Source: Acidobacteriota bacterium
GTDB lineage: Bacteria; Acidobacteriota; Vicinamibacteria; Vicinamibacterales; Vicinamibacteraceae
Direction of reading: 5' to 3'
Assembly: GCA_020845575.1 (NCBI GenBank)
Contig: JADLFL010000023.1
Span: forward strand, 62,001-126,000
DNA length: 64,000 nucleotides
The position numbers were made by a program, and so were the translations under genes. Under the pieces are notes generated by a model, which was given only the letters and a program-made list of their open reading frames with translations, was not told where the DNA came from and did no database searches. Shown here in pieces: positions 26,932 to 35,459 of this stretch. Position 1 is the first letter of the stretch. Every line of letters begins with the position of its first letter.

Positions 26932-28406
26932 TCACGTCATCTCTGTATCAGAGCGGGCACCGGGCACCGGGCATCGGGCACCGGACAGCCGGGGACCGAG
27001 CGTCAGGTCTGCTCACACCACGGCGTTCGTTGTCGGTCATCGCGTTGCTGCTCACGACGATGGTCGTGGGTGGATGCACGTTGGGTCCGGACTACGCGCG
27101 TCCACCTGTGACGACGCCAGACACGTTTCGTGGCGTCGACACCGCAGTGGACACGACGCGCTCGCTCGGCGAAGAGGCGTGGTCGACCGTCTTCACCGAC
27201 GAGACGCTGCGCGCGTTGATCACCGAAGCGCTCGCGGGCAACTACGGCGTGCGGATCGCCGCCACGCGCGTGCTGCAGTCGGCCGCGCAACTCGGCATCA
27301 CGAGCGCCGATCAGCGTCCGACCATCACGGGGCAGGTCACCACATCCGGCCAGCACGGCACGATCTTCGCCGGCCAGTCGGTCCCCACCATCGGCATCGT
27401 CCAGGCCAACGCCGGCATGGCGTGGGAGCTCGATTTCTGGGGCCGGTATCGACGCGCCAGCGAAGCCGCGCGCGCCGAGCTCGAAGCCAGTGAGTGGGGC
27501 CAGCGCGCCATCGTCATGAGCCTCGTGAGCGAGGTGGCGTCGCAGTACTACGTGCTGCGCGCGCTCGATCTCGAGCTGGAGACGTCGACGCGCACGCTCG
27601 CCGTGCGCGAGGAATCGCTGCGCATCACGCAGACGCGCGAGCGCGGCGGCGTGGCGCCACTGGTCGACGTGCGACAGGCCGAACAGCTCGTCGCGGGTTC
27701 GCGTGCGCAGATCGCCGACGTGCAGCGGCGCATCGCGCAGGTGGAGCATGCGCTGAGCCTCCTGCTCGGGCGCGCGCCCGGTCCCATCGCGCGCGGTGCG
27801 GCACTCATCGATCAGACTCATGAACCCGACGTCCCCGCGGGACTTCCCTCGTCGCTGCTGGAGCGGCGGCCCGACGTCCGTCAGGCGGAATTGCGCCTTG
27901 CCGCAGCAACCGCACGCATCGGCGTGGCCGAGGCGCTGAAGTTCCCGCAGATCGGCCTGACGGCATCGGGCGGCGTGGCGAGCACGTCGCTCGGGCGCCT
28001 GCTCTCGTCGGGCACGTGGGCCGTCGCCGGCAACCTCGCGCAGCCGATCTTCGACTCGGGCCGCAACCGATCGCGTGTCGCGCTGGCCGAGGCGCAGGCG
28101 CAGGAAGCGACGCTCGCGTGGCAGAGCACCGTGCTGCAGTCGTTCAGGGAGGTGTCCGACGCGCTCGTGGCCTACCAGCGCACGCGCGAGGTGCGCGCGG
28201 CGCAGGAAGACCTCGTCACCGCCGCGACAGACGCGCGGCGACTCGCCGACCTGCGCTATCGCGGCGGCGTGACGAGCTACCTGGAAGTGCTCGACAGCGA
28301 GACGCGCCTCTTCGCGGCGCAGCTCGCACTCGTGCAGGCCCAGCTCGGCGAACTCACGTCGTACGTCGCCGTCTACCGCGCGCTGGGCGGAGGATGGGAA
28401 GGATAG
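26928..28406 (+). CDS. RND efflux outer-membrane lipoprotein (NodT/OprM family)
   Basis: A 492-residue TolC-like channel. The lipobox 'MVVGGC' is followed by 'TLGPDYARPPV', typical for the OprM group. Two OEP repeats cover about 75-270 and 285-480, with 'WELDFWGRYRRASEAARAEL' and 'LLERRPDVRQAELRLAAATARIG' as family signatures. The GTG at 26928 overlaps the permease stop (GTGA). The first 33 residues before the hydrophobic segment translate a GGGCACC heptad tract, so the N-terminus is lengthened, or translation starts downstream (TTG near 27030). Third gene of the efflux operon. Confidence 0.9.
   Translation: MITSSLYQSGHRAPGIGHRTAGDRASGLLTPRRSLSVIALLLTTMVVGGCTLGPDYARPPVTTPDTFRGVDTAVDTTRSLGEEAWSTVFTDETLRALITEALAGNYGVRIAATRVLQSAAQLGITSADQRPTITGQVTTSGQHGTIFAGQSVPTIGIVQANAGMAWELDFWGRYRRASEAARAELEASEWGQRAIVMSLVSEVASQYYVLRALDLELETSTRTLAVREESLRITQTRERGGVAPLVDVRQAEQLVAGSRAQIADVQRRIAQVEHALSLLLGRAPGPIARGAALIDQTHEPDVPAGLPSSLLERRPDVRQAELRLAAATARIGVAEALKFPQIGLTASGGVASTSLGRLLSSGTWAVAGNLAQPIFDSGRNRSRVALAEAQAQEATLAWQSTVLQSFREVSDALVAYQRTREVRAAQEDLVTAATDARRLADLRYRGGVTSYLEVLDSETRLFAAQLALVQAQLGELTSYVAVYRALGGGWEG
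26955..26984. repeat. heptanucleotide repeat (GGGCACC)4
   Basis: Units GGGCACC, GGGCACC, GGGCATC, GGGCACC lie within the translated N-terminus of the outer-membrane factor. The same family recurs at 61747-61802. Confidence 0.75.
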
Positions 28407-28410
28407 TGGC

Positions 28411-28478
28411 GGCTTAGGGCTCACGGCTCAGGGCTTAAAGGCTCAGGGCTTAAAGGCTTAGAGGCACAAAGGCACAAA
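28411..28478. repeat. GGCTCAG/GGCTTAAA 7-8-bp tandem repeat
   Basis: About nine consecutive 7- or 8-bp units (GGCTTAG, GGCTCAC, GGCTCAG, GGCTTAAA and variants drifting to GGCACAAA) directly follow the efflux operon. Confidence 0.75.
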
Positions 28479-28480
28479 AG

Positions 28481-28513
28481 CTCGGAGGTAGGGCCGGCTC
28501 TCCGAGCCCGGCC
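28481..28513. repeat. dispersed palindromic repeat (GTAGGGCCGGCTC type)
   Basis: CTCGGAG at 28481-28487 pairs with CTCCGAG at 28500-28506. The whole stretch closely matches, in inverted orientation, 10388-10414. A related sequence lies at 51569-51625. It could terminate the efflux transcript, but no T-run follows. Confidence 0.55.
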
Positions 28514-28539
28514 GCGCACACGGAAGGGAGGCTCGCGCA

Positions 28540-28770
28540 ATGAGTCAACGCAACGTCGAATGTCTGCTGGGGCGGCTGCTCACGGACGAAGATCTGCGGA
28601 CGGCGTTCGTCCGTGATCCCGCCGACACGCTGACGATGTTGCAGCGGCAGGGCTGGGACCTCACCGCAACGGAGGTCGACGCGCTGATCTCGGGCGACCC
28701 CGCCATGTGGCGCGACATCGCTCGACGCATTCCGCCGCGGCTGCAGCGATCGAGTCTCAGGACAGGATGA
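28540..28770 (+). CDS. Os1348/NHLP-clan RiPP-precursor-like peptide
   Basis: A 76-residue acidic-then-basic peptide with no signal sequence and a strong ribosome site (GGGAGG, eight bases before ATG). The sequence 'MSQRNVECLLGRLLTDEDLR' followed by 'FVRDPADTLTML', a Trp-containing hydrophobic turn, and 'ALISGDPAMWRDIARRIPPRL' matches the layout I recall for the Os1348-type NHLP/Nif11-related leader-like proteins, which include RiPP precursor leaders. There is little core region after the leader (QRSSLRTG), so it may be a leader-like orphan. No lanthipeptide, radical-SAM or YcaO enzyme is nearby; the RND efflux operon ends 134 bp upstream. Confidence 0.6.
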   Translation: MSQRNVECLLGRLLTDEDLRTAFVRDPADTLTMLQRQGWDLTATEVDALISGDPAMWRDIARRIPPRLQRSSLRTG

Positions 28771-28790
28771 AGATACTCCTTTCGGTGTAG

Positions 28791-28810
28791 CCGCCGGATT
28801 CATCCGGCGG
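28791..28810. terminator. hairpin after the peptide gene
   Basis: CCGCCGGAT / ATCCGGCGG form a perfect 9-bp stem with a 2-nt centre, 20 bp after the peptide stop. There is no T-run. The preceding GTGTAGCCGCCGGAT matches the start of the dispersed repeat at 55246-55260, so it is also a short member of that family. Confidence 0.45.
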
Positions 28811-28854
28811 TCAGTGTTCGCGAACAGCCCTGGCAATTTCGGAGGGAACACACC

Positions 28855-29397
28855 ATGGCAGCCCGCAAAGGCGCGACCCGCGCCGCCGACATCCACGCAG
28901 AGGTGCGTCACGCCTTGTCGCGCGGCGAGATGCAGAGTGCCACGCTGGCCGAGTGCCTGGCGGTCAATCAGGCGACCCTGGCACGAGCCGTGTTCCCCGA
29001 CCTGCCGGTACCGGCGCTCGGGGCCATCGATTCCGCCTGCGAGCGGGGCATTCTCAAACGCATGACTCGCATCGGTGCCGTGTTGCTGGACGAGGTGGGC
29101 GAGGCGGGCATCGCGCAATGTCGTTCGCACGGCGCGGACACGGAGCGCGGGTGGGCCTGCTCCATGGTCGGAGCACAGTCGCACCGGCCGACCCCACCCG
29201 CCGCATCTGTCAGCGCGCCCAGCGCAACCTCGCATAGCCTCTTCCGAAAGAAGGAGAAGGCGTCAAGGTCGAAAGCGACGAGGGCCCTACGGGACCCGCT
29301 ACAAATGCAGCCGTGCCTCCTGTCGCGCCCGCAACGAACAAGTCTCCGAACAGGACGCCTCTCGCCGCGCAACGCAACTGTAGAGCTATCTATCTGA
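28855..29397 (+). pseudogene. 5' fragment of a DNA-alkylation-repair-like (HEAT) gene
   Basis: The first 110 or so codons ('MAARKGATRAADI', 'SATLAECLAVNQATLARAVFP', 'TERGWACSMVGAQ') resemble the N-terminus of a HEAT-repeat DNA-alkylation-repair-like family found in Acidobacteriota. After about 29175 the frame continues as low-complexity, Ser/Arg-rich sequence without resemblance to the family and stops at 29397. A full-length relative would be clearly longer. The fragment ends where a 5'-truncated VWA gene begins, which points to a deletion that fused two genes out of frame. A functional short protein is not excluded. Confidence 0.5.
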
Positions 29398-30322
29398 AGA
29401 TTTCGAGGTACGCGACAACGGCGAGCCCCAGCCGATCGTGTCCTTCGAGTACGTCAGTCAGAACGATGCCGGGACGGACAGCGGCGGCGCCGATAACGGA
29501 CCCGACAATCGTCGATGGCGGGACTTCGTGCTCGTGCTCGACGACACGAGCATCTCCGCTTCGCTCACCAAGGCCACGATCGACCTGTCGAAGCGCCTCA
29601 TCGATGAACTGGGGCCGCTCGACAGACTCGCGATCATCAACACTAGCCGATTCGACGTGGTCCAGGATCTCGCCACGGATCGCGCAGCGGCACGAGCCGT
29701 TGTCGAGCGGATTCGCGGACAGCTTGGCCCCGAGCCGGTATCGGCGAACTACCGCAGTCGCGTGCTCTTGAAGATCGTGCGCAACGTCGCGCGCGGCCTC
29801 GCCGCGGAGACCCGTCCGAACCGGCGAACCGTGCTGATCCTGACCGAAGGCCGCGCGCTCGGCGCAACCGTCGTCCCTGGCATTGCCGGTGACGAGGACT
29901 ATCACGCCACGCTCGATGCATACCGCGAGATGCTCGCTGCCGCGGCGGCTGCCGATGTCGCGATCTACTCCGTGGACGTCCGTGGTCTGGAGGTGCGCCA
30001 GCCAACGATTGGCGGCCCGACCAGCCAGTCTGTCGCCGACCTGGCCTCGGTCGTCGGCAGCACCTATGTCGCGGCCACGGCCATCAGCCGTCGCGGCCTT
30101 CTGTGGCAGGTCAGCGACAGCACCGGCGGCACGCTCGTCGTCGAACGCAATCGCCTCGACGTCGACCTGAAGGCGATGATTCGCGACAGTCGCCAGCACT
30201 ATCGCCTCGCATACGCCCAGCCCGCCTCGGTGCAACCAGGCTCGCCCATGAGAACCATCGACGTCCGCGTCAAAGGCAAAGGCCTCACCGTCCGCGCCCG
30301 CCGCCACTACGTGCCGGGGTGA
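29384..30322 (+). pseudogene. 5'-truncated VWA-domain (VWFA-related) gene
   Basis: The frame opens right after an in-frame TAG (29381-29383) and immediately reads conserved family sequence 'EDFEVRDNGEPQPIVSFE', before any start codon; the first usable codon is GTG 29438. The following 290 residues are an intact VWA domain with MIDAS-like 'DFVLVLDDTSIS' and the tail 'HYRLAYAQP'. Compared with the paralogue at 30371, about 70 N-terminal residues including the signal peptide are missing. A cytoplasmic product from GTG 29438 is possible, but export is lost. Confidence 0.65.
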
Positions 30323-30370
30323 GGGAAAAAGGGACCAGAGCGACTATGGTGCGGCGACAGGATCGTCTCG

Positions 30371-31453
30371 ATGAGAGTTGCGCTCTTCGTGAGGTGCGCT
30401 GCGGTGGCGGCTGGCGCGCTGTTGTTCTGGGCTGGCGCCGCGCACGGACAGGTCGAGCCGACGTTTCGGACCGGCACGACACTGATCGAGGTGTCTGCGA
30501 TCGTCACGCGTGACGGCGAGCCGGTGCGCGGGCTGATGATCGACGAGGTCGAGGTGTACGAGGACGGGCGGCGGCAGCCGCTTGTGGCGTTCGAGTTCGT
30601 CGACCTGACCACCGTGGAGGGTCCGGAGCAGCGCCGTGACTTCGTGCTCGTCCTCGACGATCGGCACATCTCACCGCCACAGACCAGGGCGACGCGCGAC
30701 TTCGCGCGGACGTTCATCGACAGCCTCGGGCCGCACGATCGGCTCGCCGTCGTGAACACGGGCTCGAAAGAGTTCGTGCACCAGTTGTCCACGGATCGCG
30801 AGGAGTCCCGCGCGCTCGTCGGGCGTGTCCACGGCGAGTTGACGCGATTCAGGGAAGCGGCGGAGACGGAGTTCCACGCGCACGTGACGTTCGAGGTGCT
30901 GCGCCGAGTGGCGGCGGTGCTCCAGCGGCAGGGACCAAACGAGCGCCGCACCGTTGTTCTGGTCAGCGAAGGCCACTCGGTACTTCCGAACGATCCGCGC
31001 GATCGACAGGATGTGGCCGTGCGCCAGGCATACAGGGCCGTGCTCCGATACGCGTCCACCGCGAACGTGGCCGTCTACGCCGTCGACCCACGTGGACTCA
31101 TGGCCGATCAGCCGGTCCCCGTGAGTCGCGAACCCGTGACAGATGCACGGGCGGCATTCGCGACCTCGCGATCCGGACTGCCCACCTCGCTGGCGCAGGA
31201 GCTTGCCGACGCGATGGCCGCACGCCGATTCGGCAGTCTCGGCCAGATGGCGTACCAGACGGGCGGCCTCCTCACCGTCGACAGGAACGACCTGCAGAAG
31301 GACATCCCGCGCATCATCCAGGACAGCCGGCAGTACTACCGCCTCGTCTACGTCCAGCCGGACGCTGAAGGCGCCGAGCGTCGCACGCGACGGATCGACG
31401 TGAAGGTATCGCGCCCCGGCGTCGAGGTCCGCGCCAGGCGCGAGTATCATTAG
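30371..31453 (+). CDS. VWA-domain protein, acidobacterial VWFA-related family, exported
   Basis: A 360-residue protein with a signal peptide ('MRVALFVRCAAVAAGALLFWAGAAHG', cleavage near 26), an N-terminal beta-rich segment ('TLIEVSAIVTRDGEPVRGLMIDEVEVYEDG') and a VWA domain from about residue 85 with 'DFVLVLDDRHIS' in MIDAS position 1. This family is greatly expanded in Acidobacteriota and of unknown function; VWA domains mediate protein contacts via a metal site. It lies 48 bp downstream of a truncated tandem paralogue, so the pair arose by duplication. Confidence 0.85.
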   Translation: MRVALFVRCAAVAAGALLFWAGAAHGQVEPTFRTGTTLIEVSAIVTRDGEPVRGLMIDEVEVYEDGRRQPLVAFEFVDLTTVEGPEQRRDFVLVLDDRHISPPQTRATRDFARTFIDSLGPHDRLAVVNTGSKEFVHQLSTDREESRALVGRVHGELTRFREAAETEFHAHVTFEVLRRVAAVLQRQGPNERRTVVLVSEGHSVLPNDPRDRQDVAVRQAYRAVLRYASTANVAVYAVDPRGLMADQPVPVSREPVTDARAAFATSRSGLPTSLAQELADAMAARRFGSLGQMAYQTGGLLTVDRNDLQKDIPRIIQDSRQYYRLVYVQPDAEGAERRTRRIDVKVSRPGVEVRARREYH

Positions 31454-31489
31454 GCGCTTTCCATCCCCTCTTTCGCGGAGTTCTCCTTC

Positions 31490-32857
<1,368 letters not shown>

Positions 32858-32882
32858 GAGAAAAGGGAGAAAGAGAGAGAAA

Positions 32883-33038
32883 GGGTAAGGGGTAAAGACA
32901 GAGAAAAGGAGGGAAGCAACAAAAGCGCAAGGCAAGAGTCCGAAGGGGAAAGCCGGGCGGTCGCTTCGCGCTTTCGCCTCGGGCATTTCGCTTTCCTCTT
33001 GAAGCTTTCTCCTTTTTCGCTGTCTTTACCCATTACCC
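32883..33038 (-). repeat. 156-bp inverted-repeat element, copy 1
   Basis: The left arm 32883-32911 and right arm 33009-33038 are near-perfect reverse complements (two mismatches, one indel over 30 bp). Read on the minus strand, its interior shares a conserved block with copy 2, including CGCGAAGCGACCG and a preceding GAAATGC-CGAGGC. It fills the gap between the oxidoreductase and the alcohol dehydrogenase, ending 26 bp before the latter's ATG. It has no coding capacity. Confidence 0.8.
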
Positions 33039-33064
33039 TTTTTCTGCTTTACACTTTGTCCCCC

Positions 33065-34120
33065 ATGCCCCTCGCCTCCGCCTATGGTGCGGTCGACAGC
33101 TCGTCGCCGCTCGGTCCCATGACGATCACTCGACGCGATCCGCTGCCGGACGATGTCGAGATCGAGATTCTGTATTGCGGGGTGTGCCACTCCGATCTCC
33201 ACTTCGCGCGCAACGAGTGGGGGATGTCGACGTACCCGCTCGTGCCGGGGCATGAGATCCTCGGGCGCGTCTCGGCGGTCGGGAGTGCCGTGACGAAGTT
33301 CGTCGTGGGTGACACGGCGGCCGTGGGATGCCTCGTCGATTCGTGCCGCACGTGCGCGAGTTGCCGCGAAGGCCTGGAGCAGTACTGCAACGCGGGCGGC
33401 ATGGTCATGACCTACGGCTCGCCCGACGCCCACCTGCCGGGGCAGATGACGCACGGCGGCTACTCGACGAGCATCGTCGTCAGCGAGCGCTTCGTGCTGA
33501 AGGTGGCCGACTCGCTGGACAAGGCGGCCGCCGCGCCGCTGCTGTGCGCGGGCATCACCACGTACTCGCCGCTGAAGCACTGGGGAGCGGGTCCGGGCAA
33601 GAAGGTCGGCATCGTCGGCCTGGGTGGACTCGGGCACATGGGCGTGAAGTTCGCGCATGCGCTCGGTGCGCACACGGTGCTCTTCACCACGTCTCCGAGC
33701 AAGGTGGACGATGGCCGGCGGCTCGGGGCCGACGAGGTCGTGCTCTCGCGCGATGCCGAGGCGATGCAGCAGCACGCAGCGAGCTTCGACCTGATCCTGA
33801 ACACGGTCGCCGCGTCGCACCCGCTCGATCCGTTCGTCAGCCTGCTGAAGCGCGACGGCACCATGGTCCTCGTCGGCGTCCCCGAGCACGCACACCCCTC
33901 GCCGAGCGTGATGAACCTCGTGTTCGGCCGGCGCGCGATCGCCGGCTCCCTCATCGGCGGCCTGCCAGAAACGCAGGAGATGCTCGACTTCTGCGCCGCG
34001 CACGACATCACGTGCGACATCGAGCTGATCCGCATGCAGGACATCAACGACGCCTACGAACGCATGCTCGCCAGCGACGTCAGATACAGGTTTGTGATCG
34101 ACATGAAGTCCAAAGCGTAA
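33065..34120 (+). CDS. zinc-dependent alcohol dehydrogenase (CAD/YahK-like)
   Basis: A 351-residue MDR-family NADP(H) alcohol/aldehyde dehydrogenase. Catalytic Zn ligands lie in 'CGVCHSDLHFARNEWG' and 'VPGHEILGRV'. The structural Zn site has Cys in 'CRTCASCREGLEQYC'. The cofactor motif is 'VGIVGLGGLGHMGVKFAHALG'. This is the cinnamyl-alcohol-dehydrogenase-like subgroup with broad aldehyde reductase activity. No ribosome site is visible before ATG 33065. The gene is flanked by two copies of the 156-bp element in opposite orientation, suggesting it may have moved as a unit. Confidence 0.88.
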   Translation: MPLASAYGAVDSSSPLGPMTITRRDPLPDDVEIEILYCGVCHSDLHFARNEWGMSTYPLVPGHEILGRVSAVGSAVTKFVVGDTAAVGCLVDSCRTCASCREGLEQYCNAGGMVMTYGSPDAHLPGQMTHGGYSTSIVVSERFVLKVADSLDKAAAAPLLCAGITTYSPLKHWGAGPGKKVGIVGLGGLGHMGVKFAHALGAHTVLFTTSPSKVDDGRRLGADEVVLSRDAEAMQQHAASFDLILNTVAASHPLDPFVSLLKRDGTMVLVGVPEHAHPSPSVMNLVFGRRAIAGSLIGGLPETQEMLDFCAAHDITCDIELIRMQDINDAYERMLASDVRYRFVIDMKSKA

Positions 34121-34123
34121 GAA

Positions 34124-34279
34124 GGGTAACGGACAAGGGCAGCGAAAAAGGAGGAAGCCTCGAGGGCAAAGTGAAATGCACGAGGCAAAGGCGCGAAGCG
34201 ACCGGTTGCCTTCTGCCTTCAGACTTCCGCCTTGTCCCCTTGACCCTTTCTCCTTTGTCGCTGCCCTTGTCCGTTACCC
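34124..34279 (+). repeat. 156-bp inverted-repeat element, copy 2
   Basis: The arms 34124-34153 and 34250-34279 are reverse complements at 29 of 30 positions. The length equals that of copy 1. It is homologous to copy 1 read on the other strand, but its arm sequence differs at several positions on both sides in a compensating way. It lies between the convergent alcohol dehydrogenase and LacI genes. A CCGGTTGCC trace occurs at its centre (34203). Confidence 0.82.
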
Positions 34280-34309
34280 TTTTTCCTTTGGACTTTTCAG
34301 TCCTGTGTT

Positions 34310-35377
34310 CTACCCGGACGCCGGCTCCACCGGGGCACTGTCACCCCTGACGTAGCGACCGGCGCGCAACGGATATCCGCACGAGTCCCTGATGAGGAGT
34401 GACGTCCTCAGGACGACGGTCTTGTAGCCCCGTCGCTTCTTCTCGCCGTCCTTCGGCTCGAGCGCGTCGATGAGGAGTTCCGCGGCAGACTGCCCCAGTT
34501 CGTACTTCGGCAGGTTGATGGTGGTGAGCCGCGGTGCGAAGGCGTCGAGCCACGGGTGGTCGTCGCACGTGACGATGCCGATGTCTTCCGGACAGCGGAG
34601 CTGATACTGCCGGAGCGCGCCCATGAAGCCGACGGCGCTGATGTAGTTGGCGACGAAGACGGCATCGGGCTTGCGCTTGAGGAGCGTGATGCCGGTGGAG
34701 TATCCGTCTTCCACGCGGAAGTCCCCGGACACGACCAGGTCGGGATCGAACGGCAGGTTGCCGTCGGCGAGCGCCATCTTGTAGCCCTCGAACCGGCGAC
34801 GCGACGTGCTCACGTCAGGTCCGTTGAGCATGCCGATGCGGCGATATCCGAGCCGCACGAGGTGCGCCACGGCTTCGTAGGAGCCGTCCTCTTCGTCGAC
34901 GGTGACCACGTCGGAGCGAAGGCCGGTCCCGAAGCGCATGAGCTGCACGATCGGGATACCCGTGGTCTTGAGCCGCTCGACGATGTCGGGCGGCAGCTTG
35001 CCGCGCGCCTTGGTGAGGAGAATGCCGTCGACGCGCTTGGCAAGGAACAGGCGCAGGTGCTCCGCCTCCTTCTCCGGGTCATCATCGCTGTTGGCGAGCA
35101 GCAGCTCGTAGCGCCGGTGTCGCGCGGCGTCCTCGACGCCACGGATGACGGCCGGCCAGAACGGGTTGGCGATGTTGAGCGCGATCATGCCCAGCGTCTG
35201 CGTTCGCTGCCGGGCGAGGCTCCTGGCGACGAGGTTGGGTTGATAGCCCAGATCCTGGATGGCGGCGTTGACGCGCGCCTGGAGCGGTGGACTGACGTAC
35301 GCGGTCTTGTTCAGTACGGCGGACACCGTGGCTGTCGACACACGGGCACGCTTGGCAACATCGAAGATGGTGGCCAT
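34310..35377 (-). CDS. LacI-family transcriptional regulator
   Basis: A 355-residue repressor with an N-terminal HTH ('TIFDVAKRARVSTATVSAVLN', residues 3-23) and a hinge helix 'NLVARSLARQ' carrying the leucine that intercalates at a central CG step. The periplasmic-binding-like effector domain follows ('TLGMIALNIANPFWPAVIRGVEDAA'). It follows the TonB receptor gene on the same strand. Candidate operators with the CG-centred core AAGCGCTT occur upstream of the TonB, transaldolase and iolD/ABC genes, so it likely represses the inositol regulon and responds to an inositol intermediate. That target assignment is inference. Confidence 0.88.
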   Translation of the reverse strand: MATIFDVAKRARVSTATVSAVLNKTAYVSPPLQARVNAAIQDLGYQPNLVARSLARQRTQTLGMIALNIANPFWPAVIRGVEDAARHRRYELLLANSDDDPEKEAEHLRLFLAKRVDGILLTKARGKLPPDIVERLKTTGIPIVQLMRFGTGLRSDVVTVDEEDGSYEAVAHLVRLGYRRIGMLNGPDVSTSRRRFEGYKMALADGNLPFDPDLVVSGDFRVEDGYSTGITLLKRKPDAVFVANYISAVGFMGALRQYQLRCPEDIGIVTCDDHPWLDAFAPRLTTINLPKYELGQSAAELLIDALEPKDGEKKRRGYKTVVLRTSLLIRDSCGYPLRAGRYVRGDSAPVEPASG

Positions 35378-35419
35378 GACGGGGGTTTCCGGGGCGCGAT
35401 TCTAACAGCCCGCCTGACA

Positions 35420-35444
35420 GGGAGGGGCGATACGCGCCCCTCCC
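35420..35444 (-). terminator. hairpin after the TonB receptor gene
   Basis: GGGAGGGGCG (35420-35429) pairs perfectly with CGCCCCTCCC (35435-35444) around a 5-nt loop, 16 bp past the TonB stop. The T-run on the minus strand is weak, so it may be attenuating rather than fully terminating; it would also act on the plus strand. Confidence 0.5.
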
Positions 35445-35459
35445 CTTTGCCCTGTGCCG

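Noticed and set aside
33065-34120. Composite transposon carrying the alcohol dehydrogenase
   Set aside because: The flanking 156-bp elements carry no transposase and no target-site duplication is evident. I keep them as a repeat family only.
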